From positions 1 through 64,000 of the forward strand of contig JAQBWV010000004.1 of the NCBI GenBank assembly GCA_027624335.1: a DNA stretch of 64,000 nt, written 5' to 3'. This document shows, one piece after another, positions 44,028 through 52,704 of this stretch; positions within the stretch are counted from its first letter, which is position 1; each line of letters opens with the position of its first letter. The position numbers and the translations under genes were made by a program. Under the pieces are notes generated by a model. The model did no database searches and was not told the origin of the DNA. It saw only the letters and a list, made by a program, of their open reading frames with translations. The DNA comes from Planctomycetota bacterium. Lineage in GTDB: Bacteria > Planctomycetota > Planctomycetia > Planctomycetales > Planctomycetaceae.

Positions 44028-46232
44028 ATGGCTGACATGTGGCACTCGGAAAAAACACACGAAGGACTTCTGCGAATCACCATTGACCGCAAAGACCGCC
44101 CGGTCAACGCGCTGTCGCGATCTGTCATGGAAGAACTGGGTGAGCTGGTCCGAACCATCAGAAGCGACAAGTCGATTCGCGGAGTTATGTTTCAAAGCGG
44201 CAAACCGAGCATCTTCATCGCCGGAGCCGACATAACCGAATTCGATGATCTCACGGACACAGCAGCTGCCGAAGAAGTATCAACCTTCGGACAGAGCGTC
44301 TTCCAGGAACTGGAAGAACTGATGGTTCCCACGGTGGCCCTGATCTCGGGCGCGTGCCTGGGCGGTGGGCTGGAATTCGCTCTGGCTTGTCGATATCGCG
44401 TTGCCAGTTCGCACGCAAACACAAAGCTTGGACTTCCCGAGGTTCAACTGGGTCTGTTGCCCGGTTGGGGAGGAACCGTCCGTCTGCCGCGACAGATCGG
44501 TCTGATCGATGCGCTGCCGCTGGTCCTTTCCGGACGTCAGTTGGGAGGTTTTCAGGCTCGTTCCAAAGGAGTTGTTCACGAGGTCGTCCCACCGGAAGCG
44601 CTGGACTCGGTTGGCGAAACAATTATCCGCGCGCATCTTGAGTACGGTTCGGCGTCGCGACTGTTTCGCGCGTCAAAGAAGCCTGGCTGGCAGAGGTTTC
44701 TCGAAGGCACTTCTGCCGCAAAGAAGTTTGCATTGAAGAAAGCACGTCAGCAGGTGATGTCGAAAACGCACGGACATTACCCGGCCCCGCTCGCCATCAT
44801 CGAGACCTTCCAGAAAGGACTGTCAGCGGACGATCGCCAACGGTTCCGGATCGAGGCAAAGGCCATCGCCGGCCTTGCGGCCAACCCGGTGACACGAGAG
44901 TGCATTCGACTGTTCTTCCTGCAGGAAGAGGCAAAGAAGCCGCCGGCGGAACTCGGTGCGAAGTTCGACGCGAAAGATCTCAAGCAGGCAGCGGTGATCG
45001 GTGCCGGAGCGATGGGAGCGGGCATTGCTCTGCTGCTCGCCCGAAAGGGAGTCGCCACGCGGCTCAAGGATATCAAGCCTGAGTTCGTGGCTCGCGGCGT
45101 GAAGACCGTTCGTGATCTTCTGAAGAAAGACATGCAGCGAAAGAAGCTCACGAGGCGGCAGGCCGAGGAAGTCTTCGATCGTTTAAGTCCTGCCACTGAT
45201 TATCGAGGCCTGAAGCACTCGGACGTGATCATTGAGGCCGTCGTCGAGGTGCCCGATATCAAGCGGCAGGTGTTTGCGGAACTCGCGGAAGCGACGAACT
45301 CGGAAACGGTCCTCGCGACAAACACCAGTTCCCTGCTCGTCAGTGATGTCGCTCGCGACGTCCCACATCCCGAACGCGTTGTCGGTCTGCACTTTTTCAA
45401 TCCTCCGCACCAGATGCCTCTTGTTGAGGTCATCCGGACCGAGCAAACCAGTGACGCTGCGCTCGCAAAGGCGTTTGCGGTGGTGCAGCGTCTGGGGAAG
45501 ACACCCGTGGTGGTGGGCGACTGTGCCGGATTTCTGGTGAATCGACTGCTCGGTCCGTACATGAACGAGGCCGGTTTTATACTGACGGAAGTTGCTAACC
45601 CGATGGAAATCGAAAAGGCTGCAGTCGACTTCGGCATGCCGATGGGACCGCTGGCGCTGAGCGATCTGGTGGGACTCGACGTTGCCGCGCACGTGGCCGA
45701 CAACCTTTACCAGGCGTACGGCGAGCGGATGAAGCAGGCTCCAATCTGGGGAGCACTGAAGCAATTGCGCGAGAAAATCGGATCGCAGCCAAAGCTACTG
45801 GCAGAAGACGGACGCAGCATTCAGGAATCTGTGCTGAGGTGCATCGCCGATCTTCGCAAGCAGAGTGGTATCAGTGGCCGTGCGGTGCTCAGTCGAAAAG
45901 AAATCGCCAACCGACTGGTCTTTCCAGTGATCAATGAAGCGGCGATCTGCCTGGCGGAAGGAATCGCGAGGCGCCCGGAAGACATTGATCTGGCGATGGT
46001 GTTCGGGACCGGCTTCGCTCCATTCCGCGGCGGGCCGCTGCAGTACGCACTAAGCATTGGAATTCAAACGGTGGTCGACAGTCTGGAAGAACTGGCAAAG
46101 ACACATCCGCATCTGACTCCGTCGGAGCCGCTGAGGGACTGTGCAAGTCGCGGCTCGTTTGCAGCAACTCCGGGAGGTACATCAGACGCCAACAGGAATG
46201 AGTCCGGACACGCGTCCCGCGCCGCAGGTTGA
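44028..46232 (+). CDS. FadJ-like bifunctional enoyl-CoA hydratase / 3-hydroxyacyl-CoA dehydrogenase
   Basis: The 734-residue protein catalyses hydration of enoyl-CoA and NAD-dependent oxidation of the 3-hydroxyacyl-CoA. The N-terminal crotonase domain has the oxyanion segments FIAGADITEF and ISGACLGGGLEFALACRYR and the two catalytic Glu positions (GGGLE and GLPEVQLGLLPGWGG). The C-terminal half (from about residue 320) has the NAD motif AAVIGAGAMGAGIALLLARKG and the dehydrogenase site VVGLHFFNPPHQMPLVEVI, then the C-terminal helical domain. The ATG at 44028 was preferred to the GTG at 44007 because GAGG precedes it. It follows the thiolase and precedes a second acyl-CoA ligase. Confidence 0.94.
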   Translation: MADMWHSEKTHEGLLRITIDRKDRPVNALSRSVMEELGELVRTIRSDKSIRGVMFQSGKPSIFIAGADITEFDDLTDTAAAEEVSTFGQSVFQELEELMVPTVALISGACLGGGLEFALACRYRVASSHANTKLGLPEVQLGLLPGWGGTVRLPRQIGLIDALPLVLSGRQLGGFQARSKGVVHEVVPPEALDSVGETIIRAHLEYGSASRLFRASKKPGWQRFLEGTSAAKKFALKKARQQVMSKTHGHYPAPLAIIETFQKGLSADDRQRFRIEAKAIAGLAANPVTRECIRLFFLQEEAKKPPAELGAKFDAKDLKQAAVIGAGAMGAGIALLLARKGVATRLKDIKPEFVARGVKTVRDLLKKDMQRKKLTRRQAEEVFDRLSPATDYRGLKHSDVIIEAVVEVPDIKRQVFAELAEATNSETVLATNTSSLLVSDVARDVPHPERVVGLHFFNPPHQMPLVEVIRTEQTSDAALAKAFAVVQRLGKTPVVVGDCAGFLVNRLLGPYMNEAGFILTEVANPMEIEKAAVDFGMPMGPLALSDLVGLDVAAHVADNLYQAYGERMKQAPIWGALKQLREKIGSQPKLLAEDGRSIQESVLRCIADLRKQSGISGRAVLSRKEIANRLVFPVINEAAICLAEGIARRPEDIDLAMVFGTGFAPFRGGPLQYALSIGIQTVVDSLEELAKTHPHLTPSEPLRDCASRGSFAATPGGTSDANRNESGHASRAAG

Positions 46233-46587
46233 AATCAACGTCGCATGTGGCACCACCTGTCAACTCTTAATTTCACCGAAAACCGGAAAAGCCCCGAGTC
46301 ATCCTGAGAGTTTGGATTTACCTGACAGCGTTTCTTCTCCGAGACGTACATAGGGCTGGCCTAGAGTACAAGCCCACATCACCCACGAGGCCACTTCTTA
46401 GTTTTCCACTGAAAGCCCAGCGGCGACCGGAAATGTAGAGCGGGTATTCTGACCTGTTGAAACAGTCAGGGTGGCCGCACTTCATTTTCAGTTCCGAAGA
46501 CCGTGTTCAGCGGTTCGATCCCGGGACCATCCCATCCAGTTGTGTCGGCTCATGATCGGGCAGGCTCAGCGACTCGGGGAGTCCGTC
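46233..46587. promoter_or_regulatory. Intergenic gap before the second acyl-CoA ligase
   Basis: About 355 bases without a gene. The upstream genes read toward it, so it may hold an internal promoter for the ligase-ALDH-SDR part of the cluster. GGGGAG lies just before the ligase ATG. No clear promoter hexamers or terminator were identified. Confidence 0.4.
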
Positions 46588-48390
46588 ATGATGGCAACTC
46601 TGAAGAACGTCGATACATCCGACCGACCGTGGGTTGATCACTATCCACAGATCGTGCCGCGTACACTGGAGTACCCCGAGCTCTTCGCCTGGGGACTGCT
46701 GGAACGTACCGCTTCGCGTCATCCTGATCGAATCGCCTGCCACTATTACAACCACACCGTGACTTATCGCGAACTGGCCGAGAACTCTCGCCGAACCGCA
46801 TCTGTTCTGGTGAAGTTCGGTGTGAGACCTGGCGATCGTGTGGGCGTCCTGCTGCCAAATCTGCCTGAATACATCTCAGTTCTGAACGGGATCTGGATGG
46901 CTGGCGGAATTGCCGTTGCCATGAGTCCGTTAATGGTTGCTGAAGAGATCGACACTTTCATGTCGACGACTGATAGTCGAGTCGTCATCGGTCTTGACGT
47001 GCTGGCGCCCCTGATCGTCAACACGAAGTACAAGCCAGAGCACGTTCTGTTTGCAACGATTGGCGATCGTCTGCCTACATGGCAGAAAGTTGGTTACGCG
47101 TTCGCACGGTTGCAGCGGCTTGGGTTCTGGCCGGCTCCGGACCATCCGACTCATCATTCACTCGATGATCAGATGGCAACGGGCGACCCGGACTTTCAGC
47201 CGGTCAAGACGGCAAGTATCGACGAGCCCGCGTACATCCTTCCAACAGGTGGAACAACCGGCGCTCCAAAGGCAGTTACGCTGAGCCATCGCAACCTGAT
47301 TTCAAATGCCTGGCAGATTTACAACTGGGGCGGCGCTTACGAGGCCCGCGAAAAAATCCTGACAGTGCTGCCATTCTTCCACAGCTACGGGCTGACGTCG
47401 TGTGCGATGTCCGGCGTGGCGATGGCCGCGACGCTGGTGATCCATCACCGTTTCGTGCCGCGAATCGTCCTGCGGCTGATCGAGGAACATCAGCCGTCGA
47501 TCTTTCCTGCCGTGCCGGCGATGCTGGCGGCGCTGAACGACATCCTTCGCGACAGGCCCATTCAGTTCAAGGCGTTGAGGTATGTCGTGTCGGGCGGGGC
47601 TCCACTTTCGGATGAGATTTCAGACGAGTTTGCACGCTACTCGGGAGCGACGCTCGTCGAAGGTTATGGCATGTCGGAAGCCAGCCCTGTGATCTGTACC
47701 GGGCCGCTTGACGGCACTAATCGTCCAGGCACAATCGGATTGCCGTTGCCCGACACCGAAGTTCGCATTGTTGATGTTGAAGACGGCCAGCGTCTGTGTA
47801 AGCCTGGTGAGATCGGCGAACTCGTCGTCCGAGGCCCTCAGGTCATGCTTGGGTACTGGCAGAATGCTTCAGCAACAGCTGAGGTGATGCGAGACGGGTG
47901 GCTCTATACCGGCGACATGGGCACCTGTGATGAGGACGGTTTTTTCCGGATTGTCGATCGGAAGAAGGATCTCGTCATCACTTCGGGTTTCAATGTTTAC
48001 CCGGCTGATGTCGAGCCCGTGTTGAAGAACGCTCCGGGTGTCGACGACGTCGTCATTGTCGGAGAACCTGATGCCAGGTGCGGTGAAGTCGTCAAAGCCG
48101 TGGTCAGTGTTCGTTCGGCGAACGACTTCGATCGCTCGGCGTTTGATGCGTTCGCAGCAGAACATCTTTCAAAGCACAAACGCCCCCGGCTTGTCGAAGT
48201 CATCGTCGGCGAGCTGCCCAGAAACTTCCTGGGTAAGGTGCTCCGGCGTAAGCTTCGTTCCGAAGCAGGACCGGACGAACACTTGCGGGACACGGAAGTC
48301 GTCCCCGAATCGTTCGTTTCAATGACGGGTCTTGAGTTGGACGCTGATACGACCGCAACTGACCTGCCCGTTACAGACTTAAAGGAGTAA
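46588..48390 (+). CDS. Second AMP-dependent acyl-CoA synthetase/ligase
   Basis: A 600-residue paralogue of the ligase at 40740, with the same P-loop form (LPTGGTTGAPKAVTLS), IEHQPSIF-like middle segment, VEGYGMSEASPVI, GWLYTGDMGTCDEDGFFRIVDRKKDLVITSG and a catalytic Lys in NFLGKVLRR. The N termini also align (YPQ, RHPDRIAC). The start at 46588 has GGGGAG upstream; in-frame ATG/GTG codons farther upstream lack such a site. The ALDH-like gene starts six bases after its stop, indicating an operon. Two ligases in one cluster suggest two acid substrates or two steps requiring activation. Confidence 0.93.
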   Translation: MMATLKNVDTSDRPWVDHYPQIVPRTLEYPELFAWGLLERTASRHPDRIACHYYNHTVTYRELAENSRRTASVLVKFGVRPGDRVGVLLPNLPEYISVLNGIWMAGGIAVAMSPLMVAEEIDTFMSTTDSRVVIGLDVLAPLIVNTKYKPEHVLFATIGDRLPTWQKVGYAFARLQRLGFWPAPDHPTHHSLDDQMATGDPDFQPVKTASIDEPAYILPTGGTTGAPKAVTLSHRNLISNAWQIYNWGGAYEAREKILTVLPFFHSYGLTSCAMSGVAMAATLVIHHRFVPRIVLRLIEEHQPSIFPAVPAMLAALNDILRDRPIQFKALRYVVSGGAPLSDEISDEFARYSGATLVEGYGMSEASPVICTGPLDGTNRPGTIGLPLPDTEVRIVDVEDGQRLCKPGEIGELVVRGPQVMLGYWQNASATAEVMRDGWLYTGDMGTCDEDGFFRIVDRKKDLVITSGFNVYPADVEPVLKNAPGVDDVVIVGEPDARCGEVVKAVVSVRSANDFDRSAFDAFAAEHLSKHKRPRLVEVIVGELPRNFLGKVLRRKLRSEAGPDEHLRDTEVVPESFVSMTGLELDADTTATDLPVTDLKE

Positions 48391-48396
48391 GTCGAA

Positions 48397-50319
48397 ATGA
48401 TCCGTCCCGGTCCAGACATTGTCGAAGGTGCAAGCCGACTGCCGCTGCAGGGCGGAACAGCTGCGGGAACCGGACCGGCTCCTGCGACGACGTGTGGCCT
48501 ATCGGCCAATTCGAAATCTCAGTCTGCGGGTAAAGCGGTTGCATGTGCCGACGGTGTATTACTGGATCGATGTCTCGAAAAGCTCACCGAAGGTCGCACC
48601 AGACTTGCAGGCATGAATGTCGGGCAGCGGATCGCACTACTTGAGCAATGCGTTGATGGAATCAGCAGCGTGGCGACTGAATGGGTCGATGTCGCCTGCG
48701 AATCCAAGGGTATTTCTCGAAACAGCCCCGAACGATCGCAGGAGATTCTCGGTGGCCCGGTCGCGGCTCTGCGGCAGTTGCAATTGTTTCTCCAGACAAT
48801 GAGACAGATCGATCGAACCGGCAGACCGAAGCTGCCAGCGAGTCCCGTGCGAAAAAGTGACGGTCGAATTGGGATTCGCGTGACGCCAGGCTCGGGTTTC
48901 TTTGACGCGGTCACGTTTCTCGGATTCCGAGCGACAACATGGCTGCTGCCGGATGTTGGCGAAGACAACCTTGAGGCGTCGCTGGCACCCGCATACCGGT
49001 CTCTGGAAAACACAGGGACGTCACTCGTGCTTGGTGCGGGGAATGTCACTGGAATCCCCGCCGCCGACATGTTGACGAAACTGTGTGTCGACAATCGTGC
49101 CGTGCTGCTGAAAATGAACCCGGTTAACGAGTGCGTCGGACCAGTCTTCGAACGAGCCTTCGCACCGCTGGTCGAGAACGACCTGCTGAGAATCATTTCC
49201 GGAGACGCCAGCATCGGCGCCGCAGCCGTGGCTGATGAACGCGTTGACGATATTCTCATCACCGGGTCAGGCGAGACTCACGATGCGATCGTCTGGGGTT
49301 CATCCGGAACCGCTCGCGAAGAACGTCGACGTCGTAACGAGCCGACGCTGACCAAACCGATCGGCAGCGAGCTGGGCAACGTCACACCGTGGATTGTGGT
49401 TCCGGGTGCGTACTCAAAGATGCAGCGGACTTTCCAGGCGGAAAACATCGTTGCTTCGATGACCAACAATGCGGCATTCAACTGCGTAGCGACTCGCGTG
49501 ATTGTCACCTGGAAACAATGGCCGGATCGTGAACGATTCCTGCAGGGGATTGAGGCGGCTCTGTCCCGAGTGCCGCAGCGAGTTGCCTACTATCCCGGCG
49601 CCGATAAGCGTTTCGAACAGTACTCGGGAATGGCTCCGGACGTTGCTCAGCGAATGCTTCGAAATACAGCAGGCGGCGGCGTTTCTGGAAGTCGGACCAG
49701 TCCCGACGGAACCACAACTTTCGTCGCCGGCACCAACCGAATGGAGGGCACACTCCCCTGGACGCTGATTCGAAACGTCAACCCCGAAGTAGATTCGCCG
49801 CTGTTCGCCAGCGAATCGTTTGTCTGTGTCTGCGCGGAGGTCCCGATTGACGCGGCGAGTCCGGAAGAGTTTTTGCGGAAGGCCACGGACTTCTGCAATG
49901 AGAAACTCTGGGGCACACTGGCGGCTTCCGTCACCGTACCAGGGCGATTTGGCAGGAAGCAGGCGACTCGCCGAGTACTTGATGACTGCACCGACAAACT
50001 TCGCTACGGCGTTGTGGCTCAGAATCAATGGTCCGGCGTCGTCTTCGCACTGATGAGTCCCCCCTGGGGCGGGCATCCCGGTTCGACCCTGCAGGACATT
50101 CAAAGTGGCTCCGGCTGGGTTCACAACTCCTTCATGCTTACCGGGATCGAAAAAACCGTACTGGAAGCACCGCTCGTCGTGCTTCCGAAACCTGTCTGGC
50201 TGGCATCACACCCGAGACCCGAATCGGTTGCGTGGTCGTTGTGTCGGCTCTTCGAGAATCCATCGCTGTGGAACCTCTCGACACTGACATATCACGCAGT
50301 GAAGGGAGCACTGGTCTGA
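48397..50319 (+). CDS. Aldehyde dehydrogenase-superfamily protein
   Basis: The 640-residue protein is longer than typical ALDHs (~490). After an N-terminal ~110-residue extension it shows ALDH motifs: VLGAGNVTGIPAADMLTKL, NRAVLLKMNPVNE, ITGSGETHDAIVW, the Glu-containing SELGNVTPWIVVP, and the nucleophile Cys in NNAAFNCVATRV. The late segment WGGHPGSTLQDIQSGSGWVHN is unusual. It could oxidise an aldehyde to an acid, or reduce acyl-CoA to aldehyde; its place after an acyl-CoA ligase favours an acyl-CoA/aldehyde interconversion, but this is inference. Confidence 0.82.
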   Translation: MIRPGPDIVEGASRLPLQGGTAAGTGPAPATTCGLSANSKSQSAGKAVACADGVLLDRCLEKLTEGRTRLAGMNVGQRIALLEQCVDGISSVATEWVDVACESKGISRNSPERSQEILGGPVAALRQLQLFLQTMRQIDRTGRPKLPASPVRKSDGRIGIRVTPGSGFFDAVTFLGFRATTWLLPDVGEDNLEASLAPAYRSLENTGTSLVLGAGNVTGIPAADMLTKLCVDNRAVLLKMNPVNECVGPVFERAFAPLVENDLLRIISGDASIGAAAVADERVDDILITGSGETHDAIVWGSSGTAREERRRRNEPTLTKPIGSELGNVTPWIVVPGAYSKMQRTFQAENIVASMTNNAAFNCVATRVIVTWKQWPDRERFLQGIEAALSRVPQRVAYYPGADKRFEQYSGMAPDVAQRMLRNTAGGGVSGSRTSPDGTTTFVAGTNRMEGTLPWTLIRNVNPEVDSPLFASESFVCVCAEVPIDAASPEEFLRKATDFCNEKLWGTLAASVTVPGRFGRKQATRRVLDDCTDKLRYGVVAQNQWSGVVFALMSPPWGGHPGSTLQDIQSGSGWVHNSFMLTGIEKTVLEAPLVVLPKPVWLASHPRPESVAWSLCRLFENPSLWNLSTLTYHAVKGALV

Positions 50320-50394
50320 CGAACTGACATTCACACTTTGTGCGATCTTCAGTCAGCATCGCAGCACCGGTCTCCGCATCCGAGGAGGCTCGAA

Positions 50395-51255
50395 ATGAAG
50401 AATCTCAAGTCACGACGCGTACTCATCACCGGAGCTGGCCACGGTCTCGGTCTGGCCACTGCGAAAGCGTTCGCCAGGGCCGGTTCCTTTGTGATCATCA
50501 CCGACCGCGAATCGGAACGTGTCACCGAAGCTGTCAGCGAACTTCAGGCTGAATCTCTGCCCTGTGCCGGTTACGTAATGGACGTTACTGACCCGACCGA
50601 CGTGCGAGACGTGCGGGACCGCATTCATGCGGAACACGGCCGGATCAGCATTCTGGTCAACAATGCGGGAATTGTCTCCGGTGGGCAGTTCCTGGCTGTG
50701 CCGCTTGAAAAACATCTTGTTACTTACGACGTCAACACGCACGGGCCGGTGATTGTCACGCACCTGTTTCTCCAGGATTTGCTCGATAGCGACGAAGGTC
50801 ACATCGTTAACGTCGCCAGTGCCTCCGCGCTGATCGCTCTTCCGAACGCAACGACGTACGCGTCCAGCAAATGGGCGGTGCTTGGCTTTTCGGACTCGCT
50901 TCGCGAAGAACTGGAGTTGACCGGACGAGGCCACGTCGGTGTTTCCGTCATCTGCCCCAGTTACATCAGCACCGGAATGTTCGAGGGAGCCAGGGCACCA
51001 CTGCTCACGCCGTTTCTGACTCCGGAAAACCTGGCAGCAAAGATTGTCCGGTGTGTCGAGAAGCGAAAGACGCACCTGCTGACGCCGTGGCTCGTCATGC
51101 TGATTCCACTCGGTAAGGCCACGTGGCCGCGAGCGGTCTTTCGACGCCTGCTGCAGTTCCTTGGAGTGTACCAGGGCATGCAGGACTGGAAGGGCCATGC
51201 AGGAAAAGCGACCGACACAGCGACGCATGACGATCAGCTTCGCATCGCCAGCTGA
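50395..51255 (+). CDS. Short-chain dehydrogenase/reductase, last gene of the fatty-acid cluster
   Basis: The 286-residue SDR has the cofactor motif ITGAGHGLGLATA, NNAGIVSGG, the catalytic Ser in NVASASALIALP and YASSK as the YxxxK active site. GGAGG stands 7 bases before the ATG at 50395. A hydrophobic stretch near the C terminus (LLTPWLVMLIPLGK) may associate it with membranes, as in some lipid-active SDRs. It lies 75 nt after the ALDH-like gene. Together they could interconvert acyl-CoA, aldehyde and alcohol. Confidence 0.88.
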   Translation: MKNLKSRRVLITGAGHGLGLATAKAFARAGSFVIITDRESERVTEAVSELQAESLPCAGYVMDVTDPTDVRDVRDRIHAEHGRISILVNNAGIVSGGQFLAVPLEKHLVTYDVNTHGPVIVTHLFLQDLLDSDEGHIVNVASASALIALPNATTYASSKWAVLGFSDSLREELELTGRGHVGVSVICPSYISTGMFEGARAPLLTPFLTPENLAAKIVRCVEKRKTHLLTPWLVMLIPLGKATWPRAVFRRLLQFLGVYQGMQDWKGHAGKATDTATHDDQLRIAS

Positions 51256-51306
51256 GAGTAATTCTGCCAGACATCTCCTGGCGGAGCCGGTCAGACGATT
51301 GTGCGA

Positions 51307-52668
51307 TTAGCGCAATTCTCTCGCGGTTTTGACGAGTTTCCTGAACGTCGTGCGGACATCTTCCGGCAGCGATTCCTGGTCGACATGTTTTAGAACACCC
51401 AGAGCCGACTTGCCGTTTTCGAACCCTTTGATGAAAACGCTGGCGAGTCGCAATCGCATCGGGTCGGCGATGTCGGGATACGTGTCGATGTATTCCTGCA
51501 TTAACTCGGAAGCCGATCCCCATTGCTGCTGCCTGGCGAGACCTGTTGCCAACGCCTTGAGGGTGGGGTCATCCAGTCTGGCCTCCGAGTCCCTCAGACG
51601 CACGTTGTAGAGTTCGTCGAACGCGGTCTCGAACTCACCCGCCTCGACGAACTGAGCGACCTGGGCGAGTTTTTTCTTCGTCCCGGCTGCCGAGCGGATG
51701 GACTGCTTCTTTGGTTCTTTCTCACGAGCGGCGTCCGCCAGGTCGCCCGTTTTCTTCCCGTCACCCTTCGCGCCGATTCGGTATCCGAACTGATCACGCG
51801 CCCGTGGGCCATAGTTTCCGCTCAGAACGGAAAACAGATCCCAGTCCTCGCAGTCGACGACCTCTTTTTTCAGCAGCAGCGTACCCAGACCGAAACCAAC
51901 GGCAGCTCCCATCAGATGCAGTGTCGCTGTGGCCATCGCGAATCCTTCGAACGAAGCTGTCAGGATTTCAAGTCCGATGTACCACGCCGAGAACGACATG
52001 ATGGTGGCGTCAAACGTGATCGGTCGAATGACAATAATCATCAGTACCGTGACCTCGTTCTTCGGAGCCCACACAAGAGCTATGGCCAGCATCCCGTAAA
52101 TGATGGCGGAAGCTCCGCAGGATCCGTTGAATCGAGCGTACGAGAGCTCGACAGTCGTCGCGAAGCTTTCCAGTTCCGTACGGAACTCTTCCTTCTTCTC
52201 TTCAATCTCCTCTCTTGATAAGCCAGCTGCTTCCAGTTCCGTAATCGCCGATTCATCGAATACATCATCGACGTCAACGATGTCCGTGACGAACTGCTCT
52301 GCTGCGGCAGCTGGAGTGTGACCCAGCATGATGGTCTGTTCGACGGCACACTGTGCAACTCCGATCGCCAGATAGGCCAGAAGGAACTTCCACCAGCCAA
52401 GCTTGCCTTCGACAACGAGTCCAAAGCCCCACAGAAAGATCATGTTTCCGATCAGGTGGGCCGCACCCATGTGGATGAAATTGCTGGTGATCCACTGAAT
52501 TGGATGCAGGCCGTCGCCGTAGGCCAGTGCCCAGGGACCCCATTGGTCGACATGTTCCATCTGCCCCCACCCAGTGATGAGAAAGGCGATGCAGTTCACG
52601 ACGATCATTGCGATGCAGACGATGGGGAAGTGGTAGATCGGCGCGTCGGTTCTCAGTGGAATCAGCAT
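51307..52668 (-). CDS. Rhomboid-family intramembrane serine protease with soluble insertion and C-terminal tail
   Basis: Rhomboids cleave membrane proteins inside the bilayer. The 453-residue protein has membrane helices near residues 15-35, 63-85 (HMGAAHLIGNMIFLWGFG with the conserved HxxxN) and 92-110. The catalytic Ser lies in GSCGASAIIYGMLA, and the His in TLHLMGAAVGFGLG. Between the third helix and the active-site helix there is an insertion of about 65 residues, acidic and likely coiled (DIVDVDDVFDESAITELEAAG, EEIEEKKEEFRTELES). The C-terminal ~170 residues are soluble and helical, probably TPR-like. The convergent SDR gene ends just to its left. Confidence 0.88.
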   Translation of the reverse strand: MLIPLRTDAPIYHFPIVCIAMIVVNCIAFLITGWGQMEHVDQWGPWALAYGDGLHPIQWITSNFIHMGAAHLIGNMIFLWGFGLVVEGKLGWWKFLLAYLAIGVAQCAVEQTIMLGHTPAAAAEQFVTDIVDVDDVFDESAITELEAAGLSREEIEEKKEEFRTELESFATTVELSYARFNGSCGASAIIYGMLAIALVWAPKNEVTVLMIIVIRPITFDATIMSFSAWYIGLEILTASFEGFAMATATLHLMGAAVGFGLGTLLLKKEVVDCEDWDLFSVLSGNYGPRARDQFGYRIGAKGDGKKTGDLADAAREKEPKKQSIRSAAGTKKKLAQVAQFVEAGEFETAFDELYNVRLRDSEARLDDPTLKALATGLARQQQWGSASELMQEYIDTYPDIADPMRLRLASVFIKGFENGKSALGVLKHVDQESLPEDVRTTFRKLVKTARELR

Positions 52669-52704
52669 CGACCGTGATCCTTCGGCGAGTGAAGTTTCGT
52701 CGGG

